DNA of 64,000 nucleotides from Modicisalibacter sp049808615 (GCF_049808615.1 NZ_JBNCAN010000013.1:52027-116026); one strand, 5' to 3'; positions 42,001 to 51,937 are shown, counted from the first letter of the stretch. Notes: generated by a model not told the origin, from the sequence alone. Numbers and translations are program-made.

Positions 42001-44181
42001 CTAATGTTCGGAACTAAAAACGTCATGAAGCCGCCTAGCCAACGCTCGCCAGCGCGCCAGGCGCGCCTTTTTCCCAACGCCTTGCTTATCTGATCGATCG
42101 CCTAGAAACAGCGGTTCCACCAATGCCTGCAATTCTATATCCCGATCGATCGAAGAAGCGCTTCGCCTCCAGGCCAGCCAAGCGTTAGCCAGCCAGGGGC
42201 GCGCCAAGGCCAGATCACCGCCTCCCGCAGCGAACCACGCCACCCGATCCAGGGTCTCGGCATCAATGATCGGCGGCGGCCCTTCCCGCAGCAGTACTGC
42301 CGCCAGTTCGGGCTCAACCCGCGCGAGGTCAAAAGCCAGCAGACTGGGCAGCAGCAACTGAAAATCTCGACTCAACCGCTCGATCAGGGCGCTGGCCTGT
42401 TCATTCAGCGTTCGCCCCATCATCAGCGCATGTTCGCCGCTGGAGGCCTCCCGGGAAAGCCCCAGACGCAGCGAGACGAATCCTTGGGCGCGCCAGAAGG
42501 CGATCAGGCTCTCTTCGGCGCTAAAGCTGACTCCCAACCGCTCAACGCCTTCACTTTTCATCCGTGCGCCCAGCTGCTCGATCAGCCCGCGCCCTACCCC
42601 TTGTCGCCGCGCCACCGGATGCACGGCGATACGCAGGATTCGGCACCAGCGCACGCGGGCAGCTTCACGCTGACCAGCGTGGGTAGCCAGGGACTGAGCC
42701 AATAGATGCCCACGTGGGCGACGCTCACCGTGGTAAATCTTTGTTGCCAACTCTGCCGGGAAGCCGCCTTCGATTTGACCCAGGCAGACACCGATACAGG
42801 TATCGCCGGCATAGGCCGCAGTCAATCGCACATCCGGGGCGTCGAGCAACTGACGCAGATCCGCCGGGGTGGTGCGATAATGGGCCTGGACCAACAGCCC
42901 GAACAATTCGCTCAGGGCGGCTTCGTTCCCGGCCAGTGCAGTTCGGTCAAGATCAACCAAGCGCAATTCGTGGTCTGTGAGTACCTGAACGGCGCGTTCG
43001 TCCTCGGCGGGTTCGGCATTCAACAAGAGCAGTTCGCGGGTCAGGGTTTCCAGGGGATCATCCTCGGCCCAACGAATCGGCTGACTTAGATGGAGCTCGC
43101 GCCAGTCCGGCGTGTCGCGATCGAGCCGGGCGCGAAAGCGCAGCTGAAAGCCGCGACCGGTTCCTTCGTAGCCGTGTACGGTGGTGGCGTAGGCGAGTCG
43201 CGGAAAGGCCGTTAGCCAACACCCCAGCAGTGAGGCGGGAATCGCCGCGGCTTCGTCGACGAACAGCGTCGGTGGCGCACAGGTGTCTATCGCGTTGGAT
43301 TGTAGAGCGTCGAGCAGCCCATCCGGCGCGATAAAACGCACTTCGGCATACTCGCCGTCAATGTCCATCTGGAAGCTGTTGTGCTCACGCCGCCCTCGGG
43401 GCAGCAGCGCCGCAAGCCGTTCGAACAGGGGGTCGACCGCCGTCGGTCGCGGGGCAGTGACCCATAAACGACGTTCACCAGCCAGCAGCCGCCGCGCCGC
43501 TGCGATGCCCAGCGCCGCACTCTTGCCCCGACCGCGATCGGCGCTGAGCACCAAGGGCCGTCGGCGACGCAAGCGCATCAGGCGCTCCACCGCCTCGGCC
43601 TGATCGGCACTCAGGCAGTCGGGATCGCCGGACTTGGTGGAAAGCTCGCAGGTGACGGCCGACAATGCCGGTGGCGCAAACGCAGGTCCGGTCGGCCAGT
43701 GCACCACCTGGGACGAGACAAGCAATCGCTGCGCCAGACGGGCGAGATAGCGGGCGTTCAATTCCTGCGCCTCATGAGGCCAGGCCGCGAGCCGCACATA
43801 ATCCGCATCCGGACAGGGCGTGCCTTCTCGCCAGGCGACGGGCGTCAACAGCACCAGCAGACCACCGGCACGCAGCGTGCCCGCCACCGCACCGAAGGCG
43901 TCCGGATCGAAACCGGCGTCCTTTGAGACGGCATCGAACACCACCATGTCGTGTTCGCCGCCCAGGCGAGTGCGCGCCTTGGCCGCCGGCAGCGCCTCGA
44001 TGCCGGACGCAGCATTGGATGGCCCAAGCCACAGCGGAGCCTGCCAGGATCGGGCACGCCAAAGACACAGAGCCCGGGACACCGCTTCATCGTCTGCTGC
44101 GCTGATCCACAGCAGCGCACGATGCCGGCGGGCTGCAAGCGCGCCGATCAGAGGGGCCAGCCCTTCGAATTCATCGTTCAT
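42001..44181 (-). CDS. tmcA: tRNA(Met) cytidine acetyltransferase
   Basis: 726-residue RNA helicase/GNAT fusion that acetylates C34 of the elongator tRNA-Met anticodon. Helicase-like ATPase: Walker A SADRGRGKSAALG (about 213-225), Walker B LFVDEAAAIPASLL (about 302-315), and TTVHGYEGTGRGF (about 336-348). GNAT domain: VHPVARRQGVGRGLIEQLG (about 514-532) is the acetyl-CoA loop. The N-terminal 160 residues are the tRNA/accessory region, and a C-terminal tail of about 150 residues follows. Monocistronic by context. Fully intact. Confidence 0.95.
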   Translation of the reverse strand: MNDEFEGLAPLIGALAARRHRALLWISAADDEAVSRALCLWRARSWQAPLWLGPSNAASGIEALPAAKARTRLGGEHDMVVFDAVSKDAGFDPDAFGAVAGTLRAGGLLVLLTPVAWREGTPCPDADYVRLAAWPHEAQELNARYLARLAQRLLVSSQVVHWPTGPAFAPPALSAVTCELSTKSGDPDCLSADQAEAVERLMRLRRRRPLVLSADRGRGKSAALGIAAARRLLAGERRLWVTAPRPTAVDPLFERLAALLPRGRREHNSFQMDIDGEYAEVRFIAPDGLLDALQSNAIDTCAPPTLFVDEAAAIPASLLGCWLTAFPRLAYATTVHGYEGTGRGFQLRFRARLDRDTPDWRELHLSQPIRWAEDDPLETLTRELLLLNAEPAEDERAVQVLTDHELRLVDLDRTALAGNEAALSELFGLLVQAHYRTTPADLRQLLDAPDVRLTAAYAGDTCIGVCLGQIEGGFPAELATKIYHGERRPRGHLLAQSLATHAGQREAARVRWCRILRIAVHPVARRQGVGRGLIEQLGARMKSEGVERLGVSFSAEESLIAFWRAQGFVSLRLGLSREASSGEHALMMGRTLNEQASALIERLSRDFQLLLPSLLAFDLARVEPELAAVLLREGPPPIIDAETLDRVAWFAAGGGDLALARPWLANAWLAWRRSASSIDRDIELQALVEPLFLGDRSDKQGVGKKARLARWRALARRLHDVFSSEH

Positions 44182-44223
44182 GGCGCACAGGATGCGTCAT
44201 GCGCGGTGTCGCCGCCAGCCCGA

Positions 44224-45777
44224 TCAAGCATCGATGCGCTTGAGCAGTAACACCAACGGCACGCACAGCAGATAGATGAGTCCCAGCCATAGGAAGATAT
44301 CGTTGAAGGCCAGCACCTCGGCCTGCAGGGAAACACGCTGGCCCAGCATGGCCACGGCGCTGCGATAAGGATCGGCGACATGGCCTTCGAACAGCGTCTG
44401 ATAGCGCGTAAGTTCCTCGATCACCGCAGCGCGCCCGGCATCCAGCGCAGGAATCAGCTGGTTCCAGTGGTAGTCGAAGCGCATGTCACGCACCGTGTCG
44501 AGCAGCGCCAGTCCCACGGCGCCGCCGAGGTTGCGCATCACGTTGAACAAGCCGCTGGCATTGCCCACCTCGTGCAGCGGCAGCGTGCCCAGGGCGATGC
44601 GCGAGGCGGGGATCAGGCACATGATCAAGCCGATTCCACGCACCACCTGGGGCCAGAAGAACTGCCAGAAGCCCGACTCCACGGTCAAGTTGGCGTTCAT
44701 CACCGTGCCGATGCCGACCAGGGCCAGGCCCAGGAACAGCAGCGCGCGCAGATCGAGATGGTTGGTCAGCTTGCCGACCAACGGTGCGGAAAAGAACATC
44801 GCTACCCCGGTGACGAACATCACCTCGCCGATCTGCAGGCTCGAGTAGCCGCGCACATAGCCGAAGAACAGCGGCATGATGTAGACCAGCCCATAGAGCG
44901 CGATACCGATGACGAACCCCAGTCCCGCACCGAGGGCGAAGTTGCGATTGGCGAAGGCACGCAGGTCGACGATGGGATAGTCGGTGGTCAGAGTACGATG
45001 GAAGAAACCAATGCAGGCCGCGGCACAGATCAGCGTCATGGCCAAGATCAGGTCGCTGGCGAACCAATCATCGCCAGGCCCCTCCTCGAGCACGAACTCC
45101 AGGCTGCCCAGGAAGATCGCCAGCAGTGTCAGACCGAATATATCCAGTCGCCGCGCTGCTTCTCGATCCCCCTTGTCGATATCGAGACACTTCCAGGCCG
45201 CCCAGGTGACGATGATGCCGGGCACCAGATTGGCCAGGAACAGCCAGTGCCAGCTGGCGAACTCGGTGATGTAACCACCCACGGTAGGGCCGATCGAGGG
45301 TGCCATGGTCACCACCATGCCGATTACCGCCTGCACGCTACCCATCACCCGGCGCGGAAAGATCGAGAAGCTCACTGCGTGAGTGATGGGGATCATCGCC
45401 CCTCCCATGAAGCCCTGGATGGCACGCAGCACGATCAGCTGCTCGATGCTGCCGGCCAGGGCGCAGCCCAGACTCGCCAGGGTGAAACCGGCACTGGAGA
45501 TCACGAAGGCGATGCGCGTCGAGAGGATGCGGCTGAGCATGCCCGATAGCGGGATCATGACGATCTCGGCGATCAGATAGGAGGTCTGGACCCAGGAGAT
45601 TTCATCATCGCTGGCGGACACCCCGGCCTGAATCTCATTGAGGGAGCTGGCCACGATCTGGATATCCAGAATCGCCATGAACATGCCGAACACCGCGGCG
45701 ATGAACCCCCAGCGCTGGGTCCAGGACGGCATGTCGCTGGCGCTGTGCGCCGCGGCGGGTGCTGCGGCATTGCTCAC
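44224..45777 (-). CDS. MFS drug exporter, EmrB/DHA2 type
   Basis: 517-residue 14-helix major facilitator (DHA2 group). The opening MFMAILDIQIVASSLNEIQAG (about 31-51, in pieces MFMAILDIQIV and SSLNEIQAG) is the EmrB signature with the membrane Asp, then the QTSYLIAEIVMIPLSGMLSR stretch. Motif C is GPTVGGYITEF (about 161-171). It should form a tripartite pump with the fusion protein encoded just upstream. Its start overlaps that gene's stop (ATGA at 45774-45777). No outer-membrane TolC gene is nearby; a general TolC may serve. Confidence 0.93.
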   Translation of the reverse strand: MSNAAAPAAAHSASDMPSWTQRWGFIAAVFGMFMAILDIQIVASSLNEIQAGVSASDDEISWVQTSYLIAEIVMIPLSGMLSRILSTRIAFVISSAGFTLASLGCALAGSIEQLIVLRAIQGFMGGAMIPITHAVSFSIFPRRVMGSVQAVIGMVVTMAPSIGPTVGGYITEFASWHWLFLANLVPGIIVTWAAWKCLDIDKGDREAARRLDIFGLTLLAIFLGSLEFVLEEGPGDDWFASDLILAMTLICAAACIGFFHRTLTTDYPIVDLRAFANRNFALGAGLGFVIGIALYGLVYIMPLFFGYVRGYSSLQIGEVMFVTGVAMFFSAPLVGKLTNHLDLRALLFLGLALVGIGTVMNANLTVESGFWQFFWPQVVRGIGLIMCLIPASRIALGTLPLHEVGNASGLFNVMRNLGGAVGLALLDTVRDMRFDYHWNQLIPALDAGRAAVIEELTRYQTLFEGHVADPYRSAVAMLGQRVSLQAEVLAFNDIFLWLGLIYLLCVPLVLLLKRIDA

Positions 45778-46886
45778 GAGGCGGGCGCCGCCTCATGGTT
45801 TCCGGCAGTAGCGGGCGCCTGGGGTTGGCTGGGAATAGAGTCGGAATCAGGGTCGAGATCGCGGGTATCGACTTCCGGCACCACGGATAGTCCCGCCCGC
45901 AGGCGATCGAGCGCACCCTCTGGCCCGATGACGCGAATCTTCACCGGCACCCGCTGCACGATCTTGTTGAAATTGCCGGTGGCATTGTCCTGCGGCAGCA
46001 GACTGAATTCACTGCCGGTGGCCGGCGCCAGGCTATCGATAACGCCCTGGAAAGTAATATCCGGGTAAGCATCGACCTGCAGATCCACCGGCTGGCCGGC
46101 GCGCATGCGAGTGGTCTGGGTTTCCTTGTAGTTGGCAATGACGTAGGCGGAGTCGATCGGCACCAGTTGCATCATGATCTGCGAGGGCTGCGCCAGATCG
46201 CCGACCTCTACTCTGGCATTGGCAATCACACCGCTGCGCGGCGCGTTGATGCGAGTCTTGGCAAGCTGGTTGCGCGCATAGGCAAGATCCGCGGTGGCGG
46301 CATCGCGGTTGGCTTCGGCGCTTTCGACACTGGCTTCGGCGACGGCGAGTTGGCGTTTAGCCGATACCACTGCGGCACGCCGCATGGCCAGTGTCGACTC
46401 GGCGATGGTGAGGTCGGCCTGATCGTCCTCACGCTGCTGGCGTGAGGCATACTGACGCGATTCCAGAGAAGCGGAGCGTTCCAGATGCTGGCGCGCCTGT
46501 TGCACATCCGCCTGGGCGGCGCTCACTTGGGTCTGGGCTTCGTCGATAGCCGCTTGTTGCAGCGCTACCTGGCGACGAGCCTCGACGATATTGGCCGCCG
46601 CCACCGCCTGTTGTGCCTCGGCTTGAGCGACTCGATCCTGGGTGTCGCTGGCGTCGAGACGTACCAGTAGATCCCCCTTCTTCACCAGCTGATTGTCATC
46701 CACCGCCATTTCGACCACCCGTGCCGAAAGCTCGGGACGTAACGCAATGCTGTCACTATGTACGTAAGCGTTGTCGGTCTCTTCCATAAAGCGCCCGACT
46801 GTCCACCAATGAATGCCCCACCAGACCAGGCCGGCAACCGCCACCACGGCGATGACGATCATCGCCATCTTTCCTCCCTGCTTCAT
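45774..46886 (-). CDS. HlyD-type membrane fusion protein (EmrA-like)
   Basis: 370 residues from the ATG at 46886; a longer frame to 46961 would place extra polar residues before the membrane anchor. One N-terminal helix (MAMIVIAVVAVAGLVWWGIH, about 7-26), then TDNAYVHSDSIALRPELSARV (about 38-58, lipoyl half 1), a long helical hairpin rich in Ala/Gln (about 85-205) and lipoyl half 2 with INAPRSGVIANARVEVGD (about 215-232). Bridges the inner-membrane EmrB-like exporter to an outer-membrane channel. First gene of the pair; a 150-residue coiled coil is typical. Confidence 0.93.
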   Translation of the reverse strand: MKQGGKMAMIVIAVVAVAGLVWWGIHWWTVGRFMEETDNAYVHSDSIALRPELSARVVEMAVDDNQLVKKGDLLVRLDASDTQDRVAQAEAQQAVAAANIVEARRQVALQQAAIDEAQTQVSAAQADVQQARQHLERSASLESRQYASRQQREDDQADLTIAESTLAMRRAAVVSAKRQLAVAEASVESAEANRDAATADLAYARNQLAKTRINAPRSGVIANARVEVGDLAQPSQIMMQLVPIDSAYVIANYKETQTTRMRAGQPVDLQVDAYPDITFQGVIDSLAPATGSEFSLLPQDNATGNFNKIVQRVPVKIRVIGPEGALDRLRAGLSVVPEVDTRDLDPDSDSIPSQPQAPATAGNHEAAPAS

Positions 46887-47119
46887 GCCCGCTCTTACTC
46901 CTTTAAGCCACAGCGATTGACGCTGCCGGGAGTATCTACAGTATCGATCCGCTTCAAGCAAGTCATCCAGATGGCGCGCTGAAGCGTTACACCCAAAGTC
47001 TATATTGCTGTCAGCGCCGGTGAAGTCTAGGGTGAGGAGTACTTAAACGATTAAGTTTCGACCCAGTATTCCATTCTGTTCACAGCTCAAAAATAACAAA
47101 CCCGCGAGGTAGATTGCCC
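46887..47119. other. Divergent promoter region, EmrA-like gene / alpha-glucoside operon
   Basis: Contains the leader of the pump operon and, nearer the + strand operon, the 14-bp operator at 47042-47055. The GAGGT at 47105 is the ribosome site of the binding-protein gene. Confidence 0.5.
47042..47055. promoter_or_regulatory. LacI-family operator CTTAAACGATTAAG (site 1)
   Basis: A 14-bp palindrome with a central CG, 65 bp before the ATG of the binding-protein gene. The identical 14 bases occur at 54615 in front of the maltoporin gene. Even-length palindromes with a central CG are the usual operators of LacI-family proteins, and one is encoded at 53336. Confidence 0.75.
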
Positions 47120-48391
47120 ATGTTTCGCAAACTGATTCCCGCCATCGCCATGGCCGGTGCCGCCGGCGTCATTACGCAAGCTCAGGCCGCCGAACTGACG
47201 ATTTCCTGCGGCGCCGTGGGTGCCGAGCTCGCACTCTGTGAAGAAGGCGTGCGTCGTTGGGAGGAAAAGACCGGTCATGAGGTGAAAATCGTCTCGACGC
47301 CCAACTCCTCTACCGAGCGTCTGTCCCTGTATCAGCAGATATTGTCCGCGCAATCCAGCGACATCGATGTGATGCAGATCGACGTGGTGTGGCCGGGCCT
47401 ATTGGCCAATCACCTGCTCGACCTGAACGAGACGCTGGGCAAGGATGCCGCCGAAGGTTTCTTCGAGACCATCGTGACCAATAACACCGTCGACGATCGC
47501 CTGGTGGCCATGCCCTGGTTCACGGATGCCGGTGTTCTTTACTACCGCAAGGATCTGCTCGAGCAATACGGTCACGAGCCCCCCGAGACCTGGCAGGAAC
47601 TGACCGAGATCGCCAAGAAGATCCAGGCCGAGGAGCGCGAGGCCGGCAACGACAAGATGTGGGGCTATGTGTTCCAGGGGCGTGCTTACGAGGGGTTGAC
47701 CTGCAACGCCCTGGAGTGGATAGCGAGCTACGGCGGCGGCACCATCGTCGACAGCGACGGCGAGATCACCATCGACAACCCCCAGGCCCGGGCCGCTCTC
47801 GAACTGGCGGCCACCTGGATCGGCGACATCTCGCCCAACGGGGTGCTCAACTACACCGAGGAGGAGGCGCGGGGCATCTTTCAGTCCGGCAACGCCGTGT
47901 TCATGCGCAACTGGCCCTATGCCTGGTCCCTGGCCCAGAGCGAGGACAGCAACGTGCGCGACAAGGTCGGCGTGGTCACGCTGCCTCACGGCCCCGGTAG
48001 CGAAAGCGAAAGCGCCGCCACCCTGGGCGGCTGGAACCTGGCGGTCTCCAAATACACGGAAAACCCCGACGTCGCTGCGGATCTAGTAGCCTTCCTGACC
48101 TCCAAGGAGGAGCAGAAGCGCCGGGCAATCGAAGGCTCCTACAATCCGACCATCGCCGCGCTTTACGAAGACGAGGAAGTGCTCGAGGCGGTGCCCTTCT
48201 TCGGCACGCTTTACGATACCTTCACCAATGCGGTGGCACGCCCCTCGGCGCCGACCGGGGATAACTACGGCCGGGTCAGCAACGCCTTCTTCAATGCCAC
48301 GCACAATGTACTGTCCGGCAACCAGAGCAGTGCAGAGGCGCTTTCCCAACTCGATAGCGAACTGTCACGCATCAAGCGTCGCCGCTGGTGA
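47120..48391 (+). CDS. Alpha-glucoside ABC transporter, substrate-binding protein
   Basis: 423-residue extracellular solute-binding protein family 1 member, like ThuE/AglE/MalE. Start at the ATG at 47120 (GAGGT about 10 bases upstream); signal peptide MFRKLIPAIAMAGAAGV...AQA|AEL. Typical features: VDDRLVAMPWFTDAGVLYYR (about 127-146), where aromatic residues stack on sugar, GIFQSGNAVFMRNWPYAWSL (about 253-272) and TLGGWNLAVSKYT near 300. Receives a di- or oligosaccharide, probably maltose or trehalose-type given the downstream alpha-glucosidase. First gene of the operon, under operator site 1. Confidence 0.92.
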   Translation: MFRKLIPAIAMAGAAGVITQAQAAELTISCGAVGAELALCEEGVRRWEEKTGHEVKIVSTPNSSTERLSLYQQILSAQSSDIDVMQIDVVWPGLLANHLLDLNETLGKDAAEGFFETIVTNNTVDDRLVAMPWFTDAGVLYYRKDLLEQYGHEPPETWQELTEIAKKIQAEEREAGNDKMWGYVFQGRAYEGLTCNALEWIASYGGGTIVDSDGEITIDNPQARAALELAATWIGDISPNGVLNYTEEEARGIFQSGNAVFMRNWPYAWSLAQSEDSNVRDKVGVVTLPHGPGSESESAATLGGWNLAVSKYTENPDVAADLVAFLTSKEEQKRRAIEGSYNPTIAALYEDEEVLEAVPFFGTLYDTFTNAVARPSAPTGDNYGRVSNAFFNATHNVLSGNQSSAEALSQLDSELSRIKRRRW

Positions 48392-48405
48392 CCCGGGAGC
48401 GACCC

Positions 48406-49395
48406 ATGACCAAGTCCGCCATGACCGGGCCCGCCAACCAGAGCGCGTCAGCCGCGACGCGCTCGCCGGACAAGGGCTATCGCGGCACCAAAGTGCGGCG
48501 CCAGCGCGTACGCGCCGCCTGGCTATTCCTGATTCCCATGCTGGTGACCCTGGTCCTGGTCGCCGGCTGGCCACTGGTGCGCACCTTCTATTTCAGCTTC
48601 ACCGATGCCTCGCTATCCGACACCGCCGGTGCCATGTTCATCGGCATCGAAAACTATCTGGTCTATGACGACGGTAACTGGTACGGCATCCTCACCGATC
48701 CGACCTGGTGGACCGCGGTGTGGAACACGCTGTTTTTCAGCGTCGTCTCGGTGTCCCTGGAGGTGGTCTTCGGCATCATCGTCGCCCTGCTGCTCAACGC
48801 TGAGTTCAAGGGGCGCATCCTGGTGCGTGCGGCGGTGCTGATCCCCTGGGCCATCCCGACCATCGTCTCGGCCAAGATGTGGGCCTGGATGCTCAACGAC
48901 CAGTTCGGCATCATCAATCATCTGCTGCTGGCCTTGGGCGTGATCGACAGCCCCCTGGCCTGGACCGCCGACGCGGATCTCTCGATGTGGGCGGTGATCA
49001 TGGTCGATGTGTGGAAAACCATTCCCTTCGTTGCCCTGCTGGTGCTGGCGGCGCTGCAGATGCTGCCCAAGGACTGCTATGAGGCCGCCGAGGTCGATGG
49101 CATCCATCCAGTGAAGGTGTTCTTCCGTGTCACCCTGCCGCTGATCACCCCGGCGCTGCTGGTGGCGGTGATCTTCCGACTGCTCGATGCGCTGCGGGTG
49201 TTCGATGTCATCTACGTGCTGACCTCCAACTCCACCGACACCATGACCATGTCGATCTATGCCCGCCAGCAGCTGGTCGAGTTCCAGGATGTAGGATACG
49301 GCAGCGCCGCCTCGACCTTGCTGTTCCTGATCATCGCCTTCGTGACGGTCATCTATCTGTATCTGGGCCGTCGCCAACTGGGGGTCGATCAATGA
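48406..49395 (+). CDS. Alpha-glucoside ABC transporter, permease 1 (MalF type)
   Basis: 329 residues from the ATG at 48406 (GGGAG 8 bases upstream; a GTG at 48388 overlaps the previous gene). Six membrane helices after a basic N-terminal tail (RGTKVRRQRVRAAWLFLIP). The EAA loop is YEAAEVDGIHPVKVFFRV (about 225-242), the docking site for the ATPase. Overlaps the second permease by ATGA (49392-49395). Carbohydrate uptake transporter-1 group. Confidence 0.93.
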   Translation: MTKSAMTGPANQSASAATRSPDKGYRGTKVRRQRVRAAWLFLIPMLVTLVLVAGWPLVRTFYFSFTDASLSDTAGAMFIGIENYLVYDDGNWYGILTDPTWWTAVWNTLFFSVVSVSLEVVFGIIVALLLNAEFKGRILVRAAVLIPWAIPTIVSAKMWAWMLNDQFGIINHLLLALGVIDSPLAWTADADLSMWAVIMVDVWKTIPFVALLVLAALQMLPKDCYEAAEVDGIHPVKVFFRVTLPLITPALLVAVIFRLLDALRVFDVIYVLTSNSTDTMTMSIYARQQLVEFQDVGYGSAASTLLFLIIAFVTVIYLYLGRRQLGVDQ

Positions 49396-50234
49396 ACCAG
49401 TATCAACTCCTCAAGCTACTCAAGCGGGTCGGCCTGTGGGCCTTGATCGCGGTGGTCATGGTCTATGCCATCTTTCCCTTCTACTACGCGGTCATCACCT
49501 CGCTGAAACCCTCCAGCGAACTTTTCCGCGTCGACTTCTGGCTCTCCTCGCTGGATTTCAGCAACTATGTGCGAATCCTGTCCCAGAAGAGCTTCATACA
49601 AGCCATCGGCAATTCCATCCTGGTGGCTGTCAGCGTGGTGTTCATCGCCCTGCTGCTGGGCATCACCGCCTCCTACTCCCTGGGCCGGGTACGTTTTCGC
49701 GGACGCACCACGGTGCTGCTGATCATACTCGGCGTCTCGATGTTCCCCCAGGTGGCGGTGCTCTCGGGCCTGTTCGAGGTGATTCGCGCCTTGAATCTCT
49801 ACAACAACCCAGGCGGCTTGATTCTGAGCTATACCATCTTCACCCTGCCCTTCACAGTCTGGGTGCTGACCACCTTCATGCGTCAGCTACCCATGGAACT
49901 GGAAGAGGCGGCGATCATGGATGGTGCCACCCCCTGGGTGACCATCACCCGGGTGTTCCTGCCACTGATGTGGCCGGCCATGGCGACCACCGGCCTGCTG
50001 GCCTTCATCGCCGCCTGGAACGAATTCCTGTTCGCCCTGACCTTCACTCTCACGGACAGCCAGCGCACGGTGCCTGTCGCCATCGCCCTGATCTCGGGGG
50101 GCAGCCAGCACGAACTGCCCTGGGGGCCTATCATGGCCGCCTCGGTGACCGTCACGGTACCCTTGGTCATCCTGGTGATGATCTTCCAGCGGCGCATCGT
50201 CTCGGGGCTGACCGCCGGTGCCGTCAAGGGTTAA
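49392..50234 (+). CDS. Alpha-glucoside ABC transporter, permease 2 (MalG type)
   Basis: 280-residue six-helix permease. The EAA loop is LEEAAIMDGATPWVTITRV (about 172-190), followed by FIAAWNEFLFALTF (about 205-218), the MalG family stretch. Together with the MalF-type subunit it forms the translocation channel. The alpha-glucosidase starts 6 bp after its stop, so import and hydrolysis are co-expressed. Confidence 0.93.
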   Translation: MNQYQLLKLLKRVGLWALIAVVMVYAIFPFYYAVITSLKPSSELFRVDFWLSSLDFSNYVRILSQKSFIQAIGNSILVAVSVVFIALLLGITASYSLGRVRFRGRTTVLLIILGVSMFPQVAVLSGLFEVIRALNLYNNPGGLILSYTIFTLPFTVWVLTTFMRQLPMELEEAAIMDGATPWVTITRVFLPLMWPAMATTGLLAFIAAWNEFLFALTFTLTDSQRTVPVAIALISGGSQHELPWGPIMAASVTVTVPLVILVMIFQRRIVSGLTAGAVKG

Positions 50235-50240
50235 CTTTCA

Positions 50241-51890
50241 ATGACTTCAATGGATTCTTCGATGCAAGACAACCTGACCTGGTGGCGCGGCGGCGTCATC
50301 TACCAGATCTATCCACGCAGCTTCATGGATGCCAACGATGACGGGATCGGCGATCTGCGCGGCATCATCGACCGGCTCGATTACGTGGCCAGCCTGGGGG
50401 TCGATGGCATCTGGCTGTCGCCCTTCTTCACCTCGCCGATGCTGGACTTCGGCTACGACGTCAGCGACTACCGCAATGTCGACCCGATGTTCGGCACCCT
50501 CGAGGACTTCACGACACTACTGGAGCGAGCCCATCAGCTGGGGCTCAAGATCATCATCGACCAGGTCATCAGCCACAGCTCGGACCAGCACCCCTGGTTT
50601 CAACAGAGTCGCCAGGATCGTGGCAATGACAAGGCGGACTGGTACGTCTGGGCCGATCCCAAGCCTGACGGCACGCCGCCCAACAACTGGCTATCGATCT
50701 TCGGTGGGCCGGCCTGGACCTTCGATTCACGCCGCCGCCAGTACTATCTGCACAATTTCCTGACCAGCCAGCCAGATCTCAATTTTCACAATCCGGAAGT
50801 CCGTGCCGCGCAGCTGTACAACATGCGCTTCTGGCTGGAGCTCGGTGTCGACGGCTTCCGTCTCGACACCGTGAACTTCTATTACCACGATGCCGAGTTG
50901 CGCGATAACCCAGCGGTAGCGCCCCACGAGAGCAAGACCATGGGTGCGCCGGACACCAATCCCTACACCTGGCAGCGTCACCAATACGACATCAGCCGCC
51001 CGGAGAACCTTGTTTTCCTCAGGGAGCTGCGTGAGCTGATGGACGAGTTTCCGGGTACCACCACGGTGGGCGAGATCGGCGATGACAATCCGCTCGAGCG
51101 AATGGCCGAGTACACGGCGAATGGCGACAAGCTGCACATGGCCTACACCTTCGACCTGCTCAACGCGCCGAACTCCGCCTCTTATATTCACGAGGTGATA
51201 GAGCGTTTCCAGCGTCTGGCCGGCGATGCCTGGCCCTGCTGGGCACTCTCCAATCACGATGTCATGCGCAGCGCCTCGCGCTGGGGCACCGACCAGGATC
51301 CCTTGGCCTATCCCAAAGTAGCCTTGGCCATGCTGTTTTCCCTGCGCGGCAGTGTTTGCCTCTATCAAGGAGAGGAGCTGGGCCTGCCCGAAGCCGAGGT
51401 GCCCTTCGGGAGCATTCAGGACCCCTACGGCAAGGTGCTGTGGCCGGAGTTCAAGGGACGGGACGGCGCTCGAACGCCAATGCCCTGGGACGACATAGAG
51501 CATGGCGGCTTTTCCCAGGTAGGTCCTTGGCTACCGATCGATCCTCGCCATCTAGCGTTGGCGATAAGCCGACAGCAAAACGATAAAGATTCCGTACTCA
51601 ATACAGTGCGCCGGATGCTGGCCTTCCGCGCCGAGCACTCGGCCCTGATCGATGGCGCTCTGGAACTGGTCGATGTCGGCGAGCACCTGCTCGGCTTTGT
51701 GCGCCAAGCTGACGAAAAGAACGGGGGAGAGCGGTTGCTGTGCGTGTTCAATCTGACCGATGAGGCCCAGTCGACGCCTATGCCGGTAAGCAACGCCGAA
51801 CCACTCGACACCCACGACTTTGGGATCGAACTACGCGGCGACGAGCTTCGCCTGCCGCCCTACCAGGCCGGTTTCTTCAAACTCGGATAA
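50241..51890 (+). CDS. GH13 alpha-glucosidase (HaG-like)
   Basis: 549-residue cytoplasmic glycoside hydrolase family 13 enzyme without a signal peptide. Conserved regions: IIIDQVISHSSDQHPWF (about 104-120), GFRLDTVNFYY (nucleophile Asp209), TTVGEIGDDNP (acid/base Glu278) and SNHDVMRSASRWG (transition-state Asp340). If translation starts at the third Met (50262, MQDNLTWWRGG) these become Asp202, Glu271 and Asp333, the numbering of the crystallised Halomonas HaG, an alpha-1,4-specific enzyme that strongly prefers disaccharides and is stimulated by monovalent cations (known of that enzyme). AAGGG sits 10 bases before 50241, so either start is possible. Cleaves the imported disaccharide. Confidence 0.94.
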   Translation: MTSMDSSMQDNLTWWRGGVIYQIYPRSFMDANDDGIGDLRGIIDRLDYVASLGVDGIWLSPFFTSPMLDFGYDVSDYRNVDPMFGTLEDFTTLLERAHQLGLKIIIDQVISHSSDQHPWFQQSRQDRGNDKADWYVWADPKPDGTPPNNWLSIFGGPAWTFDSRRRQYYLHNFLTSQPDLNFHNPEVRAAQLYNMRFWLELGVDGFRLDTVNFYYHDAELRDNPAVAPHESKTMGAPDTNPYTWQRHQYDISRPENLVFLRELRELMDEFPGTTTVGEIGDDNPLERMAEYTANGDKLHMAYTFDLLNAPNSASYIHEVIERFQRLAGDAWPCWALSNHDVMRSASRWGTDQDPLAYPKVALAMLFSLRGSVCLYQGEELGLPEAEVPFGSIQDPYGKVLWPEFKGRDGARTPMPWDDIEHGGFSQVGPWLPIDPRHLALAISRQQNDKDSVLNTVRRMLAFRAEHSALIDGALELVDVGEHLLGFVRQADEKNGGERLLCVFNLTDEAQSTPMPVSNAEPLDTHDFGIELRGDELRLPPYQAGFFKLG

Positions 51891-51937
51891 CGATTGCAAC
51901 GATAAGCCGGCCCCATGAGGTCGGCGGGAGTCGTCAG

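Noticed and set aside
44380..45549. 389-codon + strand frame opposite the EmrB-like gene
   Set aside because: Very rich in Gln, His, Asp and Arg, typical of the reverse of a membrane-protein gene; no ribosome site.
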